Source: an uncultured Campylobacter sp. (GTDB lineage: Bacteria > Campylobacterota > Campylobacteria > Campylobacterales > Campylobacteraceae). From it: a stretch of DNA of 22,992 nucleotides. Location of the stretch: assembly GCF_938017705.1 (NCBI RefSeq), contig NZ_CALIIS010000109.1:1-22992 (forward strand), read 5' to 3'. Every line of letters begins with the position of its first letter. Position 1 is the stretch's first letter. The notes under the pieces were generated by a model. That model had not been told where the DNA came from and did not search any database. It saw only the letters and a program-made list of their open reading frames with translations. Below are positions 14,907 through 22,549 of this stretch, one piece after another. The translations under genes were made by a program, and so were the position numbers.

Positions 14907-15737
14907 TTAAATAATATCCCTTAGCTTGCGCGCTTCATACATCCACGCCTCAAGCTCGTCCCAGCGCTCGCCCTCAATCATCTGTACGCAAATTTCAAGC
15001 TCGTTTTTAAAGGCCTCGATCGCGCCTAGTAGGTTTGTGCGGTTTTGCTTAAAAATATCGACCCACATCTGCGGCGAGCTCTTGGCGATACGGCTCATGC
15101 CCGAGAAGCTGCCGCCAGCTAAATTTATGATATTGCGGCGATTTTCCTCTTTTAAAACGCTGTTTACGAGCGAGTAGCTGATCGCATGCGGCAGGTGCGA
15201 GATGAGCGCTACGTGGTGATCGTGGCTTTTTGCGTCCATAAATACGATCTTCATCCCCGCGAACGAAAAAATTTCGACCGCGCGCTTGACGTGCGTTTCG
15301 TCCGCGCCGTGATCGTCGCAGATGACGACTACCGCGCCGTTTAAAAGCTCTTTAAATGCCGCTTGCGGACCGGAGTTTTCGGTACCAGCCATTGGGTGAG
15401 CTGCGATGAAATTCCGTCTGATCTGCGGCGGGCAGCTTTGCAAAATTTTAAATTTCGTGCTTCCCAGATCGATGATTGTCGTTTCACTTCTGCAGTCGCT
15501 TAGTTTTTGCAACGTCTCAATAATTGCCTCCACGGGGATTGCAAGAAATATCGCGTCGCAGCTTTGCTTCATCTGCTCTAGACTTAAAATTTCATGCACG
15601 AGCCCGAGCCGTAGCGCTTCTTTTTCATTTTCGCGGCTGATGTCGCAGCCATAGACGGCGCTAATTATTTTGGTGCTTTTTAGACATAGCCCCAGCGAGC
15701 CGCCGATGAGACCCAGACCGATAATTCCTATCTTCAT
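14907..15737 (-). CDS. tyrA: Prephenate dehydrogenase
   Basis: A 276-aa NAD-dependent enzyme that oxidatively decarboxylates prephenate to 4-hydroxyphenylpyruvate in tyrosine synthesis. The Rossmann motif GLGLIGGSLG lies at residues 7-16. AHPMAGTENSG carries conserved substrate and catalytic residues, and the SHLPHAISYSL helix is typical of TyrA dimerisation domains. No chorismate mutase or ACT domain is attached. The ATG at 15737-15735 is chosen over an upstream TTG (15761) because AAGGA sits six bases before it and the nucleotide-binding strand MKIGIIG starts right there. It is divergent from bamA across about 80 bp and converges on the phosphoesterase gene. Confidence 0.95.
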   Translation of the reverse strand: MKIGIIGLGLIGGSLGLCLKSTKIISAVYGCDISRENEKEALRLGLVHEILSLEQMKQSCDAIFLAIPVEAIIETLQKLSDCRSETTIIDLGSTKFKILQSCPPQIRRNFIAAHPMAGTENSGPQAAFKELLNGAVVVICDDHGADETHVKRAVEIFSFAGMKIVFMDAKSHDHHVALISHLPHAISYSLVNSVLKEENRRNIINLAGGSFSGMSRIAKSSPQMWVDIFKQNRTNLLGAIEAFKNELEICVQMIEGERWDELEAWMYEARKLRDII

Positions 15738-15776
15738 AAAATTCCTTTTTGATATATGCAAGTTTTAATTTTAATG

Positions 15777-15785
15777 TGGTATTAT
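15777..15785 (+). promoter_or_regulatory. bamA: Extended -10 promoter of bamA
   Basis: TGGTATTAT: an extended TG followed by TATTAT, about 33 bases before the ATG at 15819, in the short divergent region with tyrA. AGGT shortly before the ATG is the likely ribosome site. Confidence 0.45.
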
Positions 15786-15818
15786 ACGCAAATTATTTTC
15801 GTTTTTAGGTAAAATTTT

Positions 15819-18074
15819 ATGAAAAAAAGCGTTTTTTTACTCTTAGTAGGCGGGATTTCCGTGGCGTGCGCCGCACAGATCAAATCCATTAAATTTGAAG
15901 GGCTAAGGCATCTTTCTCCACAGGTTGCGCAGCAAATTTCAGGACTTAAAGTAGGCGATGAGCTTAACGGCGAAAATACCAACGCCGCGATTTCAAATTT
16001 ATTCGCACAGGGCTATTTTAGCGACGTTTATATCAGCGAACGAGGCGGCGCGGTCACGATTAACGTAACCGAAAAACCGACCATAGCCAAAGTCGAGATC
16101 AAAAACGTAGTTACCAATGATCGCGATAAGATAAACGAGCTCATCGGCTTGCGTCCGGGTCAGGTTTACGATGAGGTGGCTGCTAAAAAAGCGGAGACCC
16201 GCATCAAGCAATACTACGAAGTCAAGGGCTTTTTCGACACCGTGGTGGAATTTTATCCAAAGCCGATCAACGACGATAAATCGGTCATCTTGCTAACGAT
16301 CGAGGTAAATCGCGGCGAAAATATCATCATCGATAAGGTAAATTTAGTAGGCGCAGACAAGCTCGACTATGACGATATTGAGCCATCCGTCGCCAATAAA
16401 GAACGCGAGACGCTGGGCTGGATGTGGGGCTTTAACGATGGCAAGGTAAAAACCGCCGAGCTTCCTAACGACGCAAATAGAATTCAAGAAGAATATTATA
16501 AAAAAGGCTACTTAGACGCGCAGGTTTCGGCGCCGCTACTTAATGCCGATATGGATAATTACACTGCCGATCTTACCTACTATATCAGCGAGGGCGAGCA
16601 ATACACCGTAAGCTCCGTAGATATCGAGTATCCTGCAGATATAATCAAGCTTGATAAAGAAAAGGTTTTGGACGATTTTAAGCTTCAGAAGGGCGATACG
16701 ATGAATTCCGAGCGTTTGCGCCGCGATATGAATACACTAGAGACTTTAGTCGCGGATCAGGGATATGCCTATGTGCGTATCGTGCCTAAGACTAAGCAGG
16801 ACAAAGAAGCTCGCACGGTCGCTATCACGTATCAAGTCATCCCTGAGGATAAAGTCTATATTAGAAACGTAACGATCTCGGGTAACGATAAGACCGAGGA
16901 TAAGGTCATCCGCCGCGAGATGTATCTGACCGAGGGAAATTTATATAGCAAAACCGACTACAACGATTCGTTAAATTCTTTAAAACGCACGGGGTATTTC
17001 GATGAGGTGGAGATTAAAGAAAACCGCGTTTCTAACGATCAGATCGATCTTGAAGTCGCAGTCAAAGAAGCTCCTACAGGCTCTATCACGGGTGGTATCG
17101 GATATGGCAGCGAGGATGGAATTTTACTTAGCGGCGGTATCAGCGATAGAAACGTATTCGGCACCGGCCTTCACGGCGCATTCTCAGTCGAAAAAAGTGA
17201 CGATCAGTTAAGCGGACGCTTGAGCTTAACCAATCCTAGAGTATTTGATTCTGAGTATAGCTTGGGCGGATCGATCTTTGCCAACGACTATGACTGGGAC
17301 GATTACGATGAGAAATCTTACGGATTTTCAATCACGGGCGGTCGCAAGATCGGGCGTAATACCGATGTAAGCCTTACATATTATCTCGAAAAAAGCGAGA
17401 TTAAGGGCTTAAACGAATATTACGCCAAAGCAGGCTATCTAGATGGCAAGAATTTAAAAAGCTCGATTATCCCGTCTATTACATATAATAGCACAGATGA
17501 TTATTACTTGCCAAGAAGCGGTATGATCGCAAGTGCTAGCTTGGAATACGCGGGTCTTGGCGGCGATATGGACTACACCAAGGCGCGAGGATCGTTTAAC
17601 TACTATTTTGGCTTGCGAGATTATATCGATCACGACATTATCTTTAGATACAAAGCTGCAACGGGCTATATGTGGGAAGGTAATAAAAAGATCCCGATCA
17701 ACGAAAAGCTATTCCTAGGCGGAATGAAAAGCATTAGAGGCTACGAAGGTCGCAGTATCCCGAAAAAAGAGATCTGCTTAAATGCAAATAATTGCCGCTA
17801 TATCGAAACAGGCGGCATGCAGAGCTTCAATAACTCCTTTGAGCTAAGCTTTCCGGTGGTCGATAGGCTTAAAATGCGCTTTGTAACGTTTTTTGACTAC
17901 GGAATGATCGGCGATCATGACTGGAACGAGGAGGAGCGCTACAGCACGGGTGCTGGTATCGAGTGGATGACGCCGATGGGGCCTTTGCAGCTATACTTCG
18001 TTAAGCCGCTTAATAAAAAGCCGCACGATGACACAAATAGCTTCGAATTTAGCATCGGTGCTAGATTTAATTAA
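15819..18074 (+). CDS. bamA: Outer membrane protein assembly factor BamA
   Basis: The central Omp85 protein (751 aa) that folds and inserts beta-barrel proteins into the outer membrane. A signal peptide covers about residues 1-19 (KKSVFLLLVGG core, cut near ACA-AQ). POTRA repeats run from about 20 to 415, recognisable by recurring patterns such as VDIEYP/VTISGN and G-x-L/YF starts. The C-terminal 16-strand barrel carries the conserved loop-6 motif in MKSIRGYEG. The last residues are SIGARFN, so the usual terminal aromatic residue is next to last rather than last. It has its own promoter, divergent from tyrA, and is followed by a hairpin. The lipoprotein components of the complex are not in the window. 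Confidence 0.96.
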   Translation: MKKSVFLLLVGGISVACAAQIKSIKFEGLRHLSPQVAQQISGLKVGDELNGENTNAAISNLFAQGYFSDVYISERGGAVTINVTEKPTIAKVEIKNVVTNDRDKINELIGLRPGQVYDEVAAKKAETRIKQYYEVKGFFDTVVEFYPKPINDDKSVILLTIEVNRGENIIIDKVNLVGADKLDYDDIEPSVANKERETLGWMWGFNDGKVKTAELPNDANRIQEEYYKKGYLDAQVSAPLLNADMDNYTADLTYYISEGEQYTVSSVDIEYPADIIKLDKEKVLDDFKLQKGDTMNSERLRRDMNTLETLVADQGYAYVRIVPKTKQDKEARTVAITYQVIPEDKVYIRNVTISGNDKTEDKVIRREMYLTEGNLYSKTDYNDSLNSLKRTGYFDEVEIKENRVSNDQIDLEVAVKEAPTGSITGGIGYGSEDGILLSGGISDRNVFGTGLHGAFSVEKSDDQLSGRLSLTNPRVFDSEYSLGGSIFANDYDWDDYDEKSYGFSITGGRKIGRNTDVSLTYYLEKSEIKGLNEYYAKAGYLDGKNLKSSIIPSITYNSTDDYYLPRSGMIASASLEYAGLGGDMDYTKARGSFNYYFGLRDYIDHDIIFRYKAATGYMWEGNKKIPINEKLFLGGMKSIRGYEGRSIPKKEICLNANNCRYIETGGMQSFNNSFELSFPVVDRLKMRFVTFFDYGMIGDHDWNEEERYSTGAGIEWMTPMGPLQLYFVKPLNKKPHDDTNSFEFSIGARFN

Positions 18075-18096
18075 ACGCGGCAATTGCGAACGCTGT

Positions 18097-18125
18097 GGCG
18101 TGCGTAGAATTTTCTACTCCACGCC
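18097..18125 (+). terminator. bamA: Candidate terminator hairpin after bamA
   Basis: GGCGTG (18097-18102) pairs with CACGCC (18120-18125); inside it TAGAA pairs with TTCTA around a 2-base loop, separated by a small internal loop. It begins 23 bases after the bamA stop and is followed by TTAAAATTT, a poor but A/T-rich tail. Confidence 0.45.
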
Positions 18126-18596
18126 TTAAAATTTAGTAACGCTGCAATTTTGACTTTTCTTGTCGCGCTAATTTGCAGCCGAATTATTGTAGGCGGGTTG
18201 AGCTAAATTTTAATTGGAATTCCGCTCGGCTTAGGATGAAATTTAAACGCGTAGCTTGCTTTGAATTTTTTAGAATTTTATTTATCAAGATAGTTTAAAA
18301 TTTCATTCGTATGGTAAAATTTTAAGCATAAGAGTTCTAAAAAATCAATACAAGCCATTAGCATAATTTAAAGAAATTTTATATTGAAATTTTAAAGGTT
18401 ACGATATAGACGATAAACGCCGCTTTGTTGTGCGCGGAATTTCACTGCATAGGATTTAGCGCGCCACTGAATTTTAAAACTCATAAATTTTGAGATTCTA
18501 AAATCGCGAGAATTTAAAATTTTAAATCGCCCCGTAAATCGCTAAACATTTGCGTTAAATTTTGCCTCGCTTTACCGATAATTTAAGTTAAGCTTG

Positions 18597-18602
18597 TAAA
18601 AT
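18597..18602 (+). promoter_or_regulatory. -10 box for the M23 peptidase gene
   Basis: TAAAAT preceded by TG (CTTGTAAAATCG), 31 bases before the ATG at 18634. AAAGG at 18622-18626 is the ribosome site. Confidence 0.45.
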
Positions 18603-18633
18603 CGCGCTCTAAAATCATATCAAAGGCTCTTTT

Positions 18634-20013
18634 ATGCGTAGAAATGGCAATGGAACGAAGCTTAAAATTTTAATATTTCTTATTATAATATGCGCTTTGG
18701 TTTATGGAATTTTTAGAATTTTCACCTCGCCGAAATTTGAAAAAAATCCTCCGCAAATTGCGCTGGAAAATGAAATTTATTGGAATTTAACCTCGCCTTT
18801 AAAGATTAAAATTTCAGACGATACCGGCATTAAGCTTGTCCGCGTTAACTTAAATGACGGAGCCAGCACGATACCGCTACTAAATGAGGAGCTGAACGTT
18901 CCGCAAACGACGCTAGAGCTTGCCGTGCAATTTCCTAAAAATTTGATGCTTAATAAAGATAAAAACTACAAGCTCGAGGTTTTTGCAAACGACATTAGCT
19001 CGTGGAATTTTGCGCAAGGAAATAAGAGCGTAAAAACGGCAAATATAATAATAGACGACAAAAAGCCCGTCATAAATATCATCAATCAATCCTATAAAAT
19101 CACTAAAGGCGGTAGCGCTGTAGTCGTATTCTCAGCTAAAGACGAGCGCCTAAACGAAGTCTATGTCAAAACCAACTATGGCAAAATTTTTAAAGCGATT
19201 CCTTTCGTAAAAGAGGGTTATTATGCGTCTCTCGTAGCGTGGCCTGCAAATTTAGAGGAATTTCGCGCAGAAGCGGTCGCCACTGATCGTGCAGGCAACG
19301 AAAGCATTTCGCAGATCAAATATTTTTATCAAGACAAAAAATATAAGGTCTCTACTATCAAGCTAAATCCGGGTTTTATTAACGGCAAAGTAAGTGATCT
19401 GGCTAGCCAATATGCGCAGAATTTTAACTCTATGAGCGATCTGGAGAAATTTAAATTCGTAAACGAAACTCTGCGTAAGAAAAATGGAGATGATCTGCAC
19501 GCTGCTACTAGCGCGGTTCCTGAGGATAAAATAAATGGATTTGAGCTAAAGCCTTTTTATCCGCTTGCTAAAGGCGCAGCGGTAGCAAGCTTTGCCGATC
19601 ATCGGATATTTTTTATGAACGATGAACAAGTAAGCGAGTCATGGCATATGGGGCTCGATCTAGCAAGCGTCGCAAACGCCGATATCAAAGAGAGCAACTA
19701 CGGCAAGGTAGTTTTTGCGCAGGAAAACGGAATTTTCGGATTAAATTTAGGAATTTACTACGGCTTCGGATTATACGGCATATACGGACATTGCTCGGCG
19801 ACGCAGTTAAGTGTGGGCAGCGATGTAAAGCCGGGTGACATTCTAGCACAGACGGGCTCAAGCGGCTTTGCTTTTGGAGATCATCTGCATTTTGGCATCG
19901 TAGTTCAGGGTGTGGACGTAAGACCCGAGGAGTGGATGGATCCTAAGTGGATGAAAGATAACATTACCGACGTCTTAGAAACGTCCAAAAAAGTAATAGA
20001 AAAAGGTAAGTAA
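18634..20013 (+). CDS. M23-family peptidoglycan metallopeptidase, membrane-anchored
   Basis: A 459-aa envelope enzyme expected to cut cross-bridges or peptide stems of peptidoglycan. One N-terminal membrane helix (about residues 10-30) anchors it facing the periplasm. A long region to about residue 300 looks like beta-rich Ig-like segments (for example around SDDTGIKLVRVNLNDG and SAKDERLNEVYV). The LytM domain follows, with zinc ligands H338 and D342 (HMGLD) and H419 in HLH, and catalytic histidines H386 (YGH) and H417. All key residues are present, so it should be active. Relatives in Campylobacter and Helicobacter influence cell shape. It lies just before lpxC but is separated from it by an lpxC promoter. 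The exact cleavage specificity is unknown. Confidence 0.9.
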   Translation: MRRNGNGTKLKILIFLIIICALVYGIFRIFTSPKFEKNPPQIALENEIYWNLTSPLKIKISDDTGIKLVRVNLNDGASTIPLLNEELNVPQTTLELAVQFPKNLMLNKDKNYKLEVFANDISSWNFAQGNKSVKTANIIIDDKKPVINIINQSYKITKGGSAVVVFSAKDERLNEVYVKTNYGKIFKAIPFVKEGYYASLVAWPANLEEFRAEAVATDRAGNESISQIKYFYQDKKYKVSTIKLNPGFINGKVSDLASQYAQNFNSMSDLEKFKFVNETLRKKNGDDLHAATSAVPEDKINGFELKPFYPLAKGAAVASFADHRIFFMNDEQVSESWHMGLDLASVANADIKESNYGKVVFAQENGIFGLNLGIYYGFGLYGIYGHCSATQLSVGSDVKPGDILAQTGSSGFAFGDHLHFGIVVQGVDVRPEEWMDPKWMKDNITDVLETSKKVIEKGK

Positions 20014-20029
20014 ATTTTAAAATTTTCGC

Positions 20030-20035
20030 TATAAT
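20030..20035 (+). promoter_or_regulatory. lpxC: -10 box for lpxC
   Basis: A perfect TATAAT after a T-rich tract, 17 bases after the stop of the peptidase gene. The transcript would start near 20042, which rules out the ATG at 20034 as the lpxC start on this transcript and supports the ATG at 20064. Confidence 0.6.
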
Positions 20036-20063
20036 GTGCGGGTTAATGAAAACGAGGATAGAA

Positions 20064-20948
20064 ATGAGACAGACAACGATAGCTAAGAAAGTCCATAACG
20101 TCGGCATCGGGCTGCACAAAGGTGAGCCTATCAGACTTACGTTAGAGCCTTTAGAGGCAGGCAGTGGAATCGTATTTTATAGAAGTGATCTTGGCGTTAG
20201 TTTTAAAGCCGAGCCGAAAAACGTCATAAATACGCAGATGGCGACCGTCGTAGGAAATGAGAAGGGCTATATATCAACAATAGAGCATCTAATGAGCGCC
20301 ATTAATGCCTATGGTATTGATAATATCCGTATTATCGTAGATGCTAACGAAATTCCTGTGATGGACGGAAGTTCGGCGAGCTTTTGTATGCTTTTGGACG
20401 AAGCGGGAGTAAGAGAGCTTGACGCGAATAAAAAAGCCCTTATTATCAAGCGAGCCGTGGAGATTCGTGAGGGTGATAAGCTCGTACGGCTAAGTCCTAG
20501 CAAGAGTCCGAAATTTGATTATACAATTAAATTTAGCCATCCGCTCATCGGCACTCAGCACTATGTTTTTGAATTTAGCAAGAAATCTTATCTTAAAGAA
20601 ATTTCGCGCGCCAGAACTTTTGGTTTTTTGAAAGATGTGCAAGCGCTACGTTCCATGGGTCTAGCTCTAGGCGGCAGCTTAGAAAACGCCGTCGTAATCG
20701 ATGAGAATAAAATTTTGAATCCCGAGGGCTTGCGTTTTGAAAACGAGTTCGTTCGCCATAAAATTTTAGATGCGATCGGCGATCTTGCGCTCGTGGGCGC
20801 TCCGATTTTGGGCGATTATACGGCGTTTGCGGGAAGCCACGATTTAAATCATAAACTCACTTTGGCAGTCCTTGCCGACGCTAAAAATTTCGAGCTCGCT
20901 GACCTTACCGCCGAGATCGTACGCGAATATCAAAAAGTCTTCGCCTAA
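20064..20948 (+). CDS. lpxC: UDP-3-O-acyl-N-acetylglucosamine deacetylase
   Basis: The zinc enzyme (294 aa) that removes acetate from UDP-3-O-acyl-GlcNAc, the committed step of lipid A synthesis. Metal ligands are visible as H75 (IEHLMSA), H232 and D236 (HKILDAIGD), with D240 and H259 (GSHDLNHK) in the positions of catalytic residues. The N-terminus RQTTIAKKVHNVGIGLHKG is the standard opening. I choose the ATG at 20064: GAGGA is suitably spaced before it, and a -10 box at 20030-20035 excludes the earlier ATG at 20034. The stop TAA at 20946-20948 is the only stop between this frame and the tsaB frame, which continues in the same phase. Confidence 0.96.
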   Translation: MRQTTIAKKVHNVGIGLHKGEPIRLTLEPLEAGSGIVFYRSDLGVSFKAEPKNVINTQMATVVGNEKGYISTIEHLMSAINAYGIDNIRIIVDANEIPVMDGSSASFCMLLDEAGVRELDANKKALIIKRAVEIREGDKLVRLSPSKSPKFDYTIKFSHPLIGTQHYVFEFSKKSYLKEISRARTFGFLKDVQALRSMGLALGGSLENAVVIDENKILNPEGLRFENEFVRHKILDAIGDLALVGAPILGDYTAFAGSHDLNHKLTLAVLADAKNFELADLTAEIVREYQKVFA

Positions 20949-20957
20949 GGTCTAAAA

Positions 20958-21410
20958 ATCAAAGAAGTTGAAATTCTAATCGCTGCTCTTAGCGCTCCAT
21001 GCCTGATCGGCGTGTATGAAAACGACGCTAAGATAGCGGAATTTTCAAGCGCCGAAGGCGAAAAAGCCGATAAATTTCTGATCTGCAAATTTAGAGAAAT
21101 TCTAAAAACTTATAAAATCAAAGAGCTCATCTACGCAAATACTCCCGGCAGCTTTATGGGCATGAAGGTAAGCTACGTGATATTGCGCACGCTTAGCATC
21201 GCTCTTGATGTGCCGCTGTACGCGATCAGCGGATTTGAGCTAAGCGGCTTCGGGCCGATCAGAGCAAATAAAAACTTCAGCTACGTTTATGAGAACGGAG
21301 AAATCAAAATGAAAAAATGTGCCCCCGCCGCGCTATCTTTGCCGCAGGATTTATCGGTTTTAAATAAAAGCGATGATATACTTCCAAATTACATCATAGA
21401 AGCGGTTTAG
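20958..21410 (+). CDS. tsaB: tRNA threonylcarbamoyladenosine synthesis protein TsaB, unusual start
   Basis: The TsaB-type partner of TsaD in making t6A37 on ANN-decoding tRNAs, a degenerate ASKHA-fold protein. The segment NTPGSFMGMKVSYVILRTLS corresponds to the GPGSFTGLR-type family motif, followed by a strand-loop pattern ending in ISGFELS. The first ordinary start is GTG at 21012, but the in-frame sequence before it (EVEILIAALSAPCLIGV) reads as the expected first beta hairpin. No ATG, GTG or TTG occurs in frame back to the lpxC stop. AAGG at 20947-20950 lies seven bases before an ATC codon at 20958, the position where an ATG would be expected, so I place the start there tentatively (150 aa). 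If only GTG 21012 is used, the protein is 132 aa and lacks the first strand. thrB follows at once. Confidence 0.75.
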   Translation: MKEVEILIAALSAPCLIGVYENDAKIAEFSSAEGEKADKFLICKFREILKTYKIKELIYANTPGSFMGMKVSYVILRTLSIALDVPLYAISGFELSGFGPIRANKNFSYVYENGEIKMKKCAPAALSLPQDLSVLNKSDDILPNYIIEAV

Positions 21411-21418
21411 GAGAGAGC

Positions 21419-22300
21419 TTGATTATAAGAATTCCTGCGACGAGCGCAAATTTAGGCCCTGGTTTCGACGCGCTCGGCCTTAGCCTAGGGCTATTTAACG
21501 AAGTAGAGATTACCGAGCAGAAGTTTTTTTGCGTATCGCTTAGCGGCGAGGGTAGCGACAGAGCGTGGCTAAAAAAGGGCAACGCTTTTTTGAACATTTT
21601 CAATGAAATTTACAGAAAACTAGGCGGCGGGCAAGAGATAAATTTTAAATTTGCTTTTCACAACAACATCCCGTTTTCGCGCGGTCTAGGCAGCAGCTCG
21701 GCCGTGATCGTAGGCGCTATCGCAAGCGCTTATAAAATTTGCGGTTTTGAGATTGATCGCGCTAAAATTTTAAACACGGCGCTGGAATATGAAAATCACC
21801 CCGATAATATCGCGCCCGCGACACTCGGCGGCTTTGTCAGCAGCGTCGTGGATGGTAAGACGGTTCGTACGCAAAAATGCGAAATTTCGCAAGATCTGCA
21901 AGCGGTCGTCGTTATCCCCGATACGCCGATGCCTACGAACGAATCGCGCGGCAGGCTGCCTAAGAGCTTTTCGATCAAAGATTGCGTTAGCAACCTCTCG
22001 CACGCGGCGTTTCTGACCGCTTGCTTTATGCGACGCGACTACGATAGCTTGCGCTATGCCTGTATCGATAAGATGCACGAACAGATGCGCATGGGCGTGC
22101 TTCCGCAGCTTTTTGGGGTGCGCGAGATCGCCTATGATAACGGTGCGCTTATGAGCTCGCTCTCCGGCAGCGGCTCAAGCTTTTTAAATTTAACCTACAG
22201 ATCCGACGCTGCAAAGCTTAAAGCCTGCCTTAGCGAAAATTTTAAAAACTTCCGCGTCGAAATTTTAGAGATCGACAACGGCGGCTTTAATATTGACTAA
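21419..22300 (+). CDS. thrB: Homoserine kinase
   Basis: A GHMP-family kinase (293 aa) that phosphorylates L-homoserine with ATP in threonine synthesis. Motif 1 PATSANLGPGFDALG is at residues 6-20. The ATP-binding motif PFSRGLGSSSA is at 85-95. The C-terminal glycine-rich motif SSLSGSGSSFLNL closes the active site. The start is TTG at 21419, well supported by GGAG overlapping the tsaB stop with a five-base gap, and MIIRIPATSANLG is the normal N-terminus. It is the third member of lpxC-tsaB-thrB, with only 8 bp between tsaB and thrB. Confidence 0.95.
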   Translation: MIIRIPATSANLGPGFDALGLSLGLFNEVEITEQKFFCVSLSGEGSDRAWLKKGNAFLNIFNEIYRKLGGGQEINFKFAFHNNIPFSRGLGSSSAVIVGAIASAYKICGFEIDRAKILNTALEYENHPDNIAPATLGGFVSSVVDGKTVRTQKCEISQDLQAVVVIPDTPMPTNESRGRLPKSFSIKDCVSNLSHAAFLTACFMRRDYDSLRYACIDKMHEQMRMGVLPQLFGVREIAYDNGALMSSLSGSGSSFLNLTYRSDAAKLKACLSENFKNFRVEILEIDNGGFNID

Positions 22301-22312
22301 GAAAAATAAAGA

Positions 22313-22318
22313 TATAAT
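22313..22318 (+). promoter_or_regulatory. TATAAT box just before the ylxR-like gene
   Basis: A perfect TATAAT ends four bases before the ATG at 22322. A transcript from it would start around 22325, inside that start codon region, so it would serve infB (or a shorter form starting at the ATG at 22340) better than the full gene. It may also be chance. Confidence 0.3.
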
Positions 22319-22321
22319 CGC

Positions 22322-22549
22322 ATGAGCGAACCGATTAGGATGTGCGTTATTTGCAAGGGGCGCTTCGCCAAGCGCGAACTCCACGCCTTTTTGCAAAATT
22401 TTAAAAATATAAGCTCAAACAGACAATTTTATATTTGCGACGGTTGCATAAATCAAAAAGAGAAAATTTCAAAATATCTATCTAAATTTGCGTCTAGCGC
22501 AGATTTGGGACATATCAAGGAGAGGGTTTTAAATGGGTGTTCTGATTAA
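22322..22549 (+). CDS. YlxR/DUF448-type small RNA-binding protein
   Basis: A 75-aa protein of the YlxR (DUF448) family, usually encoded just before infB and thought to bind nucleic acid. The N-terminal RMCVICKGRFAKREL matches the family's conserved opening. Four cysteines form two CxxC pairs, C8/C11 and C39/C42 (YICDGC), which could hold a metal. It starts 21 bp after thrB; no good ribosome site is visible before the ATG. Its last 17 bases overlap the start of infB in another frame, so the two genes are coupled. The family call rests on the motif plus position. Confidence 0.82.
   Translation: MSEPIRMCVICKGRFAKRELHAFLQNFKNISSNRQFYICDGCINQKEKISKYLSKFASSADLGHIKERVLNGCSD

Larger units (their letters stand above)
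18075..18633. other. 559-bp gene-free spacer rich in A/T palindromes
   Basis: Apart from a hairpin at 18097-18125 and the promoter of the next gene near 18597, I see no coding frame, tRNA or known RNA. AAATTT/TTTTAAAA palindromes recur through the whole stretch, interrupted by short GCGC-containing words, in the same style as the spacer at 11996-12535. Confidence 0.6.

Noticed and set aside
15738..15761. Longer tyrA start at TTG
   Set aside because: The ATG at 15737 has AAGGA at good spacing and begins exactly at the Rossmann strand.
15819..15878. Possible lipoprotein signal in BamA (Cys near the cleavage site)
   Set aside because: The residues before the Cys (SVA) do not make a good lipobox, and BamA proteins are not lipoproteins; an ordinary signal peptide fits better.
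20034..20063. Longer lpxC start at the ATG in the promoter
   Set aside because: This ATG overlaps the TATAAT box, so it would not be on the transcript; the ATG at 20064 has a proper ribosome site and gives the normal N-terminus.
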